DNA from: Hyphomicrobiales bacterium
Lineage (GTDB): Bacteria; Pseudomonadota; Alphaproteobacteria; Rhizobiales; Xanthobacteraceae
Direction: 5' to 3'
Assembly: GCA_017305555.1 (NCBI GenBank)
Contig: JAFKKM010000009.1
Span: 62,001 to 126,000 of the forward strand
Length of the DNA: 64,000 bases
Of the stretch, positions 10,108 through 17,972 are shown piece after piece. How positions within the stretch are numbered: position 1 is the stretch's first letter; every line of letters begins with the position of its first letter. The notes under the pieces were generated by a model. That model saw only the letters and a list, made by a program, of their open reading frames with translations. It was not told the DNA's origin and ran no database searches. The position numbers and the translations under genes are program-made.

Positions 10108-10121
10108 CTTGTCTAGACAAG
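10108..10121. promoter_or_regulatory. 14-bp perfect palindrome overlapping the leader of the basic protein gene
   Basis: CTTGTCTAGACAAG is fully self-complementary. On the minus strand it ends inside the AAGGAGA ribosome site of the 9829-10098 gene. Position and symmetry suggest an operator, possibly autoregulatory, or an mRNA hairpin masking the ribosome site. Confidence 0.4.
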
Positions 10122-10699
10122 CGTACCGGGAGCGAAGCGGATCTGATATCGCGACCCGGCGTAAAGCGGGTTCGTCAGGCGCGTATCAAATCCAAGACCT
10201 CCACCAGCGGCGTCTGCTTGCTCGTGGTTCTCATCAATCCAGCTTTGCGAATAAGCCCACACCCTGGGATGCAAATGCTGAGAATGAACCACTAGCACAC
10301 ATCGCCGCGACTGCAACTCACACGATCAGTAAGATTCAGCGCCTGGAAGTGACATGACACTACGATGTGATCATCACGTCATGACGAAATGATCACTTCG
10401 AATAGCAGTTATCGGTGCCATACAACCGCGATGCAGGGTTGCAACGCGTGTCGCAAAGTAATCATTTCGAATCGCGGAATCGTGTTCGCATCGTCCCCAA
10501 CAAACTGACAACACAGCCATTCGCGCCCAAGGAACCAGGTGCAAGACCGCTAGTCATTGGTTTGATTCCCGGATTGCCCGCGCTTAATTTGATATTGACA
10601 AACGATTTCGTCATTATCAAACTTGACGCGGACAAGCCCGCATGGGCTGATGCGCCATTCCGCCGCCGCCAGAGCGGACAATTTATGGGGAGTGAACAC
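10122..10699. other. Long non-coding leader with two imperfect palindromes
   Basis: No gene recognised in about 570 bp. GTGATCA at 10367-10373 is repeated inverted at 10390-10396 (TGATCAC). Near 10597-10622, TTGACAAACGA faces TCGTCATTATCAA. Both could be regulator sites for the solute-binding-protein operon that starts at 10700. The open frame running through this region from 10415 has no ribosome site and ends in the real start, so I do not extend the gene into it. Confidence 0.45.
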
Positions 10700-11902
10700 A
10701 TGAAGAAGCCTTTGCTGATCTGCGCCTTACTCGCCGCGATGACGACGACGGCGTCGGCGCAAATCTCGGATGACGTCGTCCGCATCGGCGTGCTGACCGA
10801 CCTCTCGAGCTGGGGCCGCGACAACAGCGGCCCGGGTTCCGTGCTCGCCGCGCAGATGGCGGTCGAGGAATTCGGACCCACTGTGCTCGGCAAGAAGATC
10901 GAGATCGTCAGTGCCGACCATCAGATGAAGACCGACGTCGGCGTTCAGATCGCGCGCGAGTGGTTCGACACCGGCAAGGTCGACGCCGTGGCGGATATTC
11001 CGAATTCCGGAATCGCTATTGCCGTCGCCAACATGGCCAAGGAGCGCAACAAGATCGCGCTGTTGTCCGGCCCCGGCGCCAGTTCGCTGACCAACGAATT
11101 GTGCAGCCCGAACACCGTGCATTTCGCCTATGACACCTACGCGCTGTCGAAGGTGACGGCCTCTGCCGTGCTCGCAGAAGGCGGCAAGTCGTGGTTCTTC
11201 GTCACCGCCGACTATGCCTTCGGCCATGCACTCGAAAAGGACGCCACCCACTTCATCAAGCTGCTCGGCGGCACCATTGTCGGCGGCGTCAAGCATCCGA
11301 CCAACACCGCGGACTTCTCGTCCTTCATCCTGCAAGCGCAAAGCTCCAAAGCCAACGTCGTCGCCTTCGCCAATGCCGGTCAGGACACCGACAACGCCAT
11401 CAAGCAGGCCGGCGAATTCGGCCTCGTGCAGGGCGGGCAAAAGCTGGTCGGCCTGTTGATGTTCGATACCGACGTCCACGCCATCGGCCTGCAGGGTGCG
11501 CAAGGCACCTACATGACCACGGCGTCGTACTGGAACATGGACGACAAGACCCGCGCCTGGTCGAAGAAGTTCTTCGCCAAGACCAACGTGATGCCGACCA
11601 TGATCCACACCGGCGTCTATGGCTCGGTGCTGCACTATCTCAAGGCGATCAAAGCCGCCGGCACCGACGATCCGGCCAAGGTGATGGCCAAGATGCGCGA
11701 ACTGCCGATCGAGGACACGTTCGTTCACGGCGGCAAGCTGCGCGCGGACGGCCGCGTCATCCGCGACATGTATCTGGCGCGCGTGAAGAAGCCGTCGGAA
11801 TCCAAGGAGCCGTGGGACTATCTGGAGATCGTCAAGACCATCAAGGGCGAAGATGCCTATCGCCCGGTCTCGGAATCCAAGTGTCCGCTGCTCAAGAAGT
11901 GA
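10700..11902 (+). CDS. ABC transporter substrate-binding protein, branched-chain amino acid type (Peripla_BP_6)
   Basis: 400 aa with a Sec signal peptide (MKKPLLICALLAAMTTTASA). The mature part begins QISDDVVRIGVLTDLSSWG, the usual opening of LivJ-like type I periplasmic binding proteins. In soil Alphaproteobacteria this branch often binds aromatic or organic acids rather than amino acids. ATG 10700 is chosen for GGGGAG 7 bases upstream. No permease or ATPase gene is next to it, so it is an orphan receptor. It is followed directly by a flavoprotein, an SDR and an IclR regulator, suggesting it collects the substrate of that cassette. Confidence 0.9.
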   Translation: MKKPLLICALLAAMTTTASAQISDDVVRIGVLTDLSSWGRDNSGPGSVLAAQMAVEEFGPTVLGKKIEIVSADHQMKTDVGVQIAREWFDTGKVDAVADIPNSGIAIAVANMAKERNKIALLSGPGASSLTNELCSPNTVHFAYDTYALSKVTASAVLAEGGKSWFFVTADYAFGHALEKDATHFIKLLGGTIVGGVKHPTNTADFSSFILQAQSSKANVVAFANAGQDTDNAIKQAGEFGLVQGGQKLVGLLMFDTDVHAIGLQGAQGTYMTTASYWNMDDKTRAWSKKFFAKTNVMPTMIHTGVYGSVLHYLKAIKAAGTDDPAKVMAKMRELPIEDTFVHGGKLRADGRVIRDMYLARVKKPSESKEPWDYLEIVKTIKGEDAYRPVSESKCPLLKK

Positions 11903-11912
11903 GGTGACGACG

Positions 11913-13637
11913 ATGACGAACGGGACTCTTGGGGCAAACACTTACGATTGCGACGTGCTGGTGGTGGGTTCTGGCGCTGCTGGCATGTCGGCGGCGGTCA
12001 CCGCCGCGCATCGCGGCCTCAAGGTCCTGATCGTCGAGAAGGAGCCGCGCTTCGGCGGCACCACGGCCCGCTCCGGCGGGTGGCTGTGGATTCCCGGCAC
12101 GTCGCTGGCGCGCGCCTGGGGCATCAATGAGGCCCCGGACGCCGCCCGCACCTACCTGCGCCACGAAGCCGGTAACAACTTCGACGCCGCGCGCGTCGAT
12201 GCGTTTCTGTCCGCCGGCCCCGAAGCAGTGGATTTCTTCACCACGCAGACCGCGCTGCGCTTCGACATGCCGCTGACCTTCCCCGACTATCACGCGGAAG
12301 CGCCGGGCGGCACGCAAGGCGGCCGCTCGATGGTGACGCGTCCGTTCGACGGTCGCGAACTCGGCGATTACATCAAGCATCTCGGCGCGCCGCTGCCGGA
12401 ACTGACGGTATTCGGCATGATGCTGGGCTCCGGCAAGGAGATCATCCACTTCATGCGCGCGACCAAGTCGCTGACCTCGGCGTTCTATGTCGCCAAGCGA
12501 TTGTCGAAACATTTCCGCGACGTGATGAAGCACGGCCGCGGCATGACGCTGACCAACGGCAATGCGCTCGCGGGACGACTCGCCAAATCGGCGTTCGATC
12601 TCAAGGTGCCGCTGTGGCTGTCGTCGCTGGTGCGCGAACTGGTCGTCGACAACGGCGCGGTGCGCGGCGCCATCGTGCAACACGAAGGCAAGGACGTGCG
12701 CGTCAACGCGACGCGCGGCGTGGTGCTTGCCTGCGGCGGCTTCCCTCACGACGTGGCGCGGCGCAAGGCGATGTTCCCGCACGCACCGACCGGCGCGGAG
12801 CATTATTCGCCCGGCCCCACCGGCAACACCGGCGACGGCTTGCGTCTGGCGGAAACCGCCGGCGGCAGCGTCGAGGATCGTTTGCCGAACGCCGCCGCAT
12901 GGGTGCCGGTATCGGTGACCACACGCAAGGACGGCAGCAAGGGCGTGATGCCGCACTTCATCGACCGCGCCAAACCCGGCGTCATCGCCGTGATGCGCGA
13001 CGGACGCCGCTTCACCAACGAGGGCAATTCGTACCACGACTTCGTTCAGGCGATGGTGAAGGCGGCGAAGCCCGGCGAGGAGATCGCCGCGTTCCTGATC
13101 TGCGATCACCAGTCGCTGCGCAAATACGGGCTCGGTTGCGTGCCGCCGTTCCCGATGCCGCTCGGCCATCATCTCAAGACCGGTTACCTGATGCGCGGCG
13201 CGACGCTCGGCGAACTCGCGAAGACCGCCGGTATCGATGCGAAGAACTTTGAAGCGAGTGTCGCCGAGTTCAACGCGGAAGCTGCCAACGGCACCGACTC
13301 GCGTTTCGGCAAGGGCACGCGCGCCTACAACCGCTATCAGGGCGACGCGCTGCATGGCCCCAACCCCTGCATCGCGCCGGTCGAACATGGCCCGTTCTAC
13401 GCCATCAAGATGGTGATCGGCGATCTCGGCACCTATGCCGGCATTCGCACCGATGAGAACGCGCGCGCGCTCGATGCCAGCGGCCAACCGATCCCCGGCC
13501 TTTACGCCGCGGGCAACGATATGGCGAGCATCATGGGCGGCAACTATCCCGGCGCGGGCATCACGCTCGGCCCGGCGCTGACGTTCGGCTACATCGCCGG
13601 CCGCCATCTCGCCTCCTCCGCAACGCAAGGCGCCTAA
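11913..13637 (+). CDS. FAD-dependent oxidoreductase, 3-ketosteroid-1-dehydrogenase / fumarate-reductase-like
   Basis: 574 aa. The Rossmann FAD site is VVGSGAAGMSAA at about 18-28, followed by VEKEPRFGGTTARSGG; the C-terminal FAD loop is NYPGAGITLGPALTFG. This fold and length match 3-ketosteroid-delta1-dehydrogenase and related flavoproteins that introduce or reduce C=C bonds next to a keto group. Orthology to true KstD is not certain. It starts 10 bases after the binding protein, with GAGGTGA as ribosome site, and is followed 3 bases later by an SDR, so the three form an operon. Confidence 0.87.
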   Translation: MTNGTLGANTYDCDVLVVGSGAAGMSAAVTAAHRGLKVLIVEKEPRFGGTTARSGGWLWIPGTSLARAWGINEAPDAARTYLRHEAGNNFDAARVDAFLSAGPEAVDFFTTQTALRFDMPLTFPDYHAEAPGGTQGGRSMVTRPFDGRELGDYIKHLGAPLPELTVFGMMLGSGKEIIHFMRATKSLTSAFYVAKRLSKHFRDVMKHGRGMTLTNGNALAGRLAKSAFDLKVPLWLSSLVRELVVDNGAVRGAIVQHEGKDVRVNATRGVVLACGGFPHDVARRKAMFPHAPTGAEHYSPGPTGNTGDGLRLAETAGGSVEDRLPNAAAWVPVSVTTRKDGSKGVMPHFIDRAKPGVIAVMRDGRRFTNEGNSYHDFVQAMVKAAKPGEEIAAFLICDHQSLRKYGLGCVPPFPMPLGHHLKTGYLMRGATLGELAKTAGIDAKNFEASVAEFNAEAANGTDSRFGKGTRAYNRYQGDALHGPNPCIAPVEHGPFYAIKMVIGDLGTYAGIRTDENARALDASGQPIPGLYAAGNDMASIMGGNYPGAGITLGPALTFGYIAGRHLASSATQGA

Positions 13638-13640
13638 GTC

Positions 13641-14402
13641 ATGAGCACGCCGCAATTGCTCGCAGGACGACTGGCGCTGGTGACCGGCGCCGGCCAAGGC
13701 AACGGCCGCGCCATCGCGCTCGGCCTCGCCGCGCACGGCGCCGATGTCGTCGTGACCGACATCGATACGGCAGCGGCGCAACAGACGGCGGCCGATGTCA
13801 GCGCACGCGGGCGGCGCGGCTGGTCCTACACGCTCGACGTCACCGACGTGGACGCCTGCGTGGCGCTCGCGAAGAGCGTGACCGACGACGTCGGCCCCGT
13901 CGCGATCCTCGTCAACAACGCCGGCATCATCATTCGCGAGACCATCGACTCAACCCGCGCGCACGACAACTGGCGGCGCGTGCTCGACGTCAATCTCAAT
14001 GGCGTTTTCAACGTCACCCATGCTTTTCTTCCAGCGCTGCGGCAGACACACGGGACCGTCATTAATATCGGCTCGATCGCGTCGTTCGTCGGCGTCGCCG
14101 ATACGCTCGGCTATTCACCGTCAAAGGGGGGTGTGAAGCTGCTGACGCAATCGCTGGCGCGCGAACTCGCCCGCGACGGCATCCGCGTCAACGCCATTGC
14201 GCCGGGCGTGATCGAAACCGCGATGACCAAAGCGACGCGCGAAGATCCCGCACGGCTCGCCGGCTTCGTCGGCCGCACCCCGCTCGGCCGCGTCGGCCAG
14301 CCGGATGAACTTGTCGGCCCCGTGGTGTTCCTTGCCTCCGACATGGCGTCCTATGTCAGTGGCGTCACGCTGCCGGTCGATGGTGGTTTCCTTGCGGTCT
14401 GA
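13641..14402 (+). CDS. SDR family oxidoreductase
   Basis: 253 aa classical short-chain dehydrogenase. The cofactor loop is TGAGQGNGRAIA, followed by NNAG, the catalytic Ser in INIGSIAS, YSPSKGG as the YxxxK motif, and the C-terminal VDGGF signature. An acidic residue after beta-2 (VVTDIDTA) favours NAD(H). As the third gene of the binding-protein/flavoprotein operon, it likely acts on a hydroxyl/keto intermediate of the same substrate. Confidence 0.9.
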   Translation: MSTPQLLAGRLALVTGAGQGNGRAIALGLAAHGADVVVTDIDTAAAQQTAADVSARGRRGWSYTLDVTDVDACVALAKSVTDDVGPVAILVNNAGIIIRETIDSTRAHDNWRRVLDVNLNGVFNVTHAFLPALRQTHGTVINIGSIASFVGVADTLGYSPSKGGVKLLTQSLARELARDGIRVNAIAPGVIETAMTKATREDPARLAGFVGRTPLGRVGQPDELVGPVVFLASDMASYVSGVTLPVDGGFLAV

Positions 14403-14429
14403 CGCACGGCGAGTGTAGAGCGCGCGACC

Positions 14430-15233
14430 ATGGGCAAAAAGTCTCGCGGCATTCAATCCATCGAGGTCGGCGGGCAGTTGCTGCGCGCGCTGGCGCGCAG
14501 CCTCGAGCCGATGATGCTGCGCGATCTGGCGCGCGAGGCCGGCATGACGCCGGCCAAGGCGCACCCCTATCTCGTCAGCTTCCTGCGTCTCGGCCTGATC
14601 GAACAGGACGAAGCCACCGGCCATTATGAATTCGGTGCGTTCGCGCTCGAACTCGGCCTCATCAGCCTGCACCGCCTCTCCGCCGTCCGCATCGCCACGC
14701 CGAAGATCGCGGCGCTGGCGCGCGAGATCAATCACGCCGTCTCGCTATCGGTGTGGGGCACCTATGGCCCAACCGTGGTCCGGCTCGAGGAATCGAGCCA
14801 CCCCGTCCACATCGTCATGCGGGTCGGCTCGGTGATGAGTATGCTGGAGACGGCGACGGGCCGCATCTTCTCCGCGTTTCTTCCACCCAATGTCGTCAAG
14901 GCCGCGCTGGAGACGAAACTCGACCGCCTCGGCGTTGGTTACTCCGGCAAGAAATCGCTGCACAGCGCCGAGACAGAAGCCATGCTGGCCGATGTCCGCA
15001 AGCGCGGCATCACCCGCGCCATCAGCGATCCGCTCCCCGGCGTCAATGCGTTCGCAGCCCCGGTATTCGATCATACCGGCGCCGTGGTGCTCTCGATCAC
15101 CGCGATGGGCCCGGCCGGCACCTTCAACACCGATTGGCACAGCCCGATTGCCAAAGCCCTGCTCGACTGCACCCACGACATCTCGCTGCGTCTGGGCTAC
15201 GCGAATCATCGCCCGCCGCGCGGCAAAACCTGA
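14430..15233 (+). CDS. IclR family transcriptional regulator
   Basis: 267 aa. The N-terminal winged helix (SIEVGGQLLRALARSLEPMMLRDLAREAGMTPAKAH) is followed by the IclR effector domain, with the typical LGLISLHRLSA, VMRVGSVMSMLETATGR and C-terminal DHTGAVVLSITAMGP stretches. It presumably controls the upstream three-gene cassette in response to its substrate. It begins 27 bp after the SDR and may be in the same transcript. Confidence 0.92.
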   Translation: MGKKSRGIQSIEVGGQLLRALARSLEPMMLRDLAREAGMTPAKAHPYLVSFLRLGLIEQDEATGHYEFGAFALELGLISLHRLSAVRIATPKIAALAREINHAVSLSVWGTYGPTVVRLEESSHPVHIVMRVGSVMSMLETATGRIFSAFLPPNVVKAALETKLDRLGVGYSGKKSLHSAETEAMLADVRKRGITRAISDPLPGVNAFAAPVFDHTGAVVLSITAMGPAGTFNTDWHSPIAKALLDCTHDISLRLGYANHRPPRGKT

Positions 15234-15235
15234 TC

Positions 15236-16306
15236 TCAGGTCGGCAAGACGAAGCGCACCAGCAACAGGCCGGCGCAGACCAGGAACACCAGCGACAGCG
15301 TCACCGCCGCGGTCACCTTGCCGCCGACCTCGCGAATCACCCGCAGATCGACGCCGAGGCCGAGCGCCGCCATCGACAGCACGGTGAGCACGCTGGCGAC
15401 GGTCTGGATCACCGGCAGCGTCGAATCCGGAATCAGTGCGAACGAACGGCACGCTGCCAGCACGAAAAACGCGATGATGAACCACGGCACCGCCTTGAAG
15501 AAACCGAGTTGCACGCTCTGCCCCTCCCCGCCGCGTGCGAGGCGGCGCGCGCCGAGCGCGATGCAGGCCACCACCGGCCCCAGCATCATCACCCGCACCA
15601 GTTTCACCAGCGTTCCGATCTGCACCGCGACCAGTCCCACCGGCACGGTCGCCGCCAGCACCTGCGGCACCGCGTACACGGTGAGACCGGCAAGAATGCC
15701 GTACTGCGTTTCGGACAGCGCCATCACCGGCACCAGGATCGGCAATCCCAGCACGATGATCACGCCGAGAATGGCGGTGAACGAGATCGACGACGCGATA
15801 TCGTCGGAATTGGCATTGATCACCGGCGCCACCGCGGCAATCGCGGAGTTGCCGCAGATCGAATTGCCGCAAGCGACGAGAATCGCCATCCGCGTCGACA
15901 GCCCGAGCGTGCGACCGATGCCGTAGCTTACCAACAACGACAGCACGACGATGGTGACGATCGCCGCCAGCAGCACCACGCCGGACGACGCGATCACCGC
16001 GAACGTCACTGACGCGCCGAGCAGCGCGACGGCGACCTCCAGCAACTGCTTGGCGCTGTAGGCGATGCCGGCGCGCCATCGCGCTCCCGGCGTCCACGCC
16101 GAGCGCAACGCCATGCCGAGCAGGATCGCGATCACGATCGCCTCGAGATAAGGGTGTCCGAGCGTGCGCTCCTGGATCGCCTGAACACCCACGGCGAGCG
16201 CGGTGACGACGGCGCACAGCGCGATGCCGGGGAGCAGCGTTACGATCTTGGTCATAATGGAGGATGGGTTGGCGGGCTGGCCGGCGGAGCGGAGCTGGTC
16301 TGACAC
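15236..16306 (-). CDS. yeiH: YeiH/UPF0324 family putative sulfate exporter-like membrane protein
   Basis: 356 aa with about ten hydrophobic segments. The family hallmark GNSICGNSAIAAVAPVI is seen near the middle. The start is GTG 16306 with AAGGA at good spacing; ATG 16255 lacks a ribosome site. Function in this family is not settled (annotated 'putative sulfate exporter'). It is divergent from a LysR regulator, the same arrangement as yeiH-yeiE in enteric bacteria. Converges tail to tail with the IclR gene, 2 bp apart. Confidence 0.9.
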   Translation of the reverse strand: MSDQLRSAGQPANPSSIMTKIVTLLPGIALCAVVTALAVGVQAIQERTLGHPYLEAIVIAILLGMALRSAWTPGARWRAGIAYSAKQLLEVAVALLGASVTFAVIASSGVVLLAAIVTIVVLSLLVSYGIGRTLGLSTRMAILVACGNSICGNSAIAAVAPVINANSDDIASSISFTAILGVIIVLGLPILVPVMALSETQYGILAGLTVYAVPQVLAATVPVGLVAVQIGTLVKLVRVMMLGPVVACIALGARRLARGGEGQSVQLGFFKAVPWFIIAFFVLAACRSFALIPDSTLPVIQTVASVLTVLSMAALGLGVDLRVIREVGGKVTAAVTLSLVFLVCAGLLLVRFVLPT

Positions 16307-16348
16307 GGAATATCCTTCAATGCAGAAGGAATATGCGTTGCGATGGCG

Positions 16349-16365
16349 ATAATTGGAAATATTAT
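16349..16365. promoter_or_regulatory. Candidate LysR box between yeiH-like and lysR genes
   Basis: ATAAT-N7-ATTAT, a symmetric T-N11-A type site in the 86-bp divergent intergenic region. Its location and form fit LysR-family autoregulation plus control of the transporter. Confidence 0.5.
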
Positions 16366-16392
16366 TCTCGGATAGGCCAATAGAGATAGGTT

Positions 16393-17316
16393 ATGTCGCT
16401 CAACCTCCACCTGTTTCGCATGTTCGCGGCGGTCGTCCGCACCGGCAGCTTCTCGCGCGCCGCCGAGGCGCTGAACATCAGCCAGCCGGCGATCTCGAAA
16501 GGCGTTCGCGACTTCGAATTGCAGGTCGGCTGCCGCCTGCTCAATCGAACGCCGAAGGGCGTGGTGCCGACCGACGAAGGCCTCGCGCTGTCGCGCCACG
16601 CCGAGGCGCTGTTCGCGGTGGAACGCGCCGCCGAGGACGAACTCTCAGCGCTGAGGGGCCTGCACAACGGCTCGCTGCGGATCGGCGCCAGCACCACCAT
16701 CGCGACCTACATGCTGGCGCGCTATCTCGGCGCGTTTCATCGCGCGCATCCCGACGTCGATCTGTTCGTGGTCAGCGCCAACACCCGCGACATCGCCGAG
16801 CAGATGGCCAATCAGGATATCGACATCGGCCTTGTCGAAGGCCCGGTCGAGGTGCGCGGGTTGACGGCGGTGCCGTGGCAAACCGACGTGATGGCGCTGA
16901 TCGTGGCGCCGGATCATCCCTTCGCGCGCGACACGCAACCGATCGATCCGAAGCGGCTTGCCGATGAAATCATGATCGTCCGCGAACCCGGCTCCGGCAC
17001 CCGCGAGGTGGTGGCGAAGGCGCTGGCCGCGCACGGCATTGAGCCGACGCGCACGCTGGAGATCGGCAGCACCGAGGCGATCAAGCAGGTGGTCGCCGCC
17101 GGCGTCGGCGTCTCGATCGTATCGGAAGCGGCGGTCGCCGATCAGGCCGAACAGGGGCGACTGAAACTGATCCCGATGCAGGACGTCACCATCGCGCGCA
17201 GCCTGTGGCGGCTGACCTCACCCGGCCGCGTCGCCATGCCCGCGGCGCGCGCTTTCGAGAAGATGCTCAGTGACCGGAAGACTTTCCCGAGCGAACCGAT
17301 GCTGACGATTATCTGA
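16393..17316 (+). CDS. LysR family regulator (YeiE-like)
   Basis: 307 aa. The N-terminal HTH (LNLHLFRMFAAVVRTGSFSRAAEALNISQPAISKGVRDFE) is typical of the family. The C-terminal periplasmic-binding-like effector domain carries the EPGSGTREVV loop shared with CysB/YeiE-type proteins. It is divergently transcribed from the YeiH-like exporter, which is its probable target. Confidence 0.92.
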   Translation: MSLNLHLFRMFAAVVRTGSFSRAAEALNISQPAISKGVRDFELQVGCRLLNRTPKGVVPTDEGLALSRHAEALFAVERAAEDELSALRGLHNGSLRIGASTTIATYMLARYLGAFHRAHPDVDLFVVSANTRDIAEQMANQDIDIGLVEGPVEVRGLTAVPWQTDVMALIVAPDHPFARDTQPIDPKRLADEIMIVREPGSGTREVVAKALAAHGIEPTRTLEIGSTEAIKQVVAAGVGVSIVSEAAVADQAEQGRLKLIPMQDVTIARSLWRLTSPGRVAMPAARAFEKMLSDRKTFPSEPMLTII

Positions 17317-17554
17317 CGTCGACCTGCCGGGCGTTCTCGATGTTGGCGAATCCGGAGGTCTGCGCCGTCGAGAAGCAGGCAATGCGCGCCAGCACGATCA
17401 GCACCACCACCAGGCAGAACAGGCCCGCTCCCACGCGCGCGCGTCGACGCGCGCCGGAGCCGCTTTCGACGCGCGTGTTATCGTTCCGCAGATACGGAAC
17501 AACACCACCGTAAGCGTCAAATTGCTGCGCCAACATTCCGGCTCCGCCCATCAT
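17309..17554 (-). CDS. Small membrane protein of unknown function
   Basis: 81 aa with a basic stretch (ARRRARVG) followed by a single strong hydrophobic helix (LFCLVVVLIVLARIACF, about 45-61). The tail overlaps the lysR 3' end by 8 bp. I do not recognise a family. Coding is plausible but not proven. Confidence 0.45.
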   Translation of the reverse strand: MMGGAGMLAQQFDAYGGVVPYLRNDNTRVESGSGARRRARVGAGLFCLVVVLIVLARIACFSTAQTSGFANIENARQVDVR

Positions 17555-17798
17555 TCATCACACCAACATGGTGTTGCGCGCGGGCCGTCCTGACAATGGT
17601 TGGGAATTTCGAATTTGGCGCCGATCGGAGACGCTTTGCAGCGCCCTCCGCGCCCCGCCGGCCAAACCGTTCTTTCGCGGGTCGCAATGGTATGAAATGA
17701 CCGGAGGCGGCGGTTGAACTCCGCCACGTCTCTCTGTAGACAGACCTCCGCCGGACAGGGATTCCGCGGCCACGACGGCCGCCACCCGACCGGCCTGT

Positions 17799-17873
17799 TG
17801 GGGCGTAGCCAAGCGGTAAGGCAGGGGATTTTGATTCCCCCATGCGGAGGTTCGATCCCTCCCGCCCCAGCCA
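17799..17873 (+). tRNA. tRNA-Gln (TTG)
   Basis: 75 nt including encoded CCA. Acceptor TGGGGCG/CGCCCCA, anticodon stem GGGGA/TCCCC with 7-base loop and anticodon TTG, T loop TTCGATC. All arms pair. It is the likely integration target for the downstream recombinase. Confidence 0.95.
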
Positions 17874-17972
17874 GATGCTCCGACGGCACTGAAATCGCTG
17901 ACGAAATCGGCCTAGCTGGGGAGCTGATGCACAGCTCTGCGACACATTGCTGCTGCACAGGAATTGGCCGAA

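Noticed and set aside
11892-13781. 629-codon minus-strand frame opposite the flavoprotein
   Set aside because: Shadow with low-complexity arginine/histidine-rich sequence; the flavoprotein is certain.
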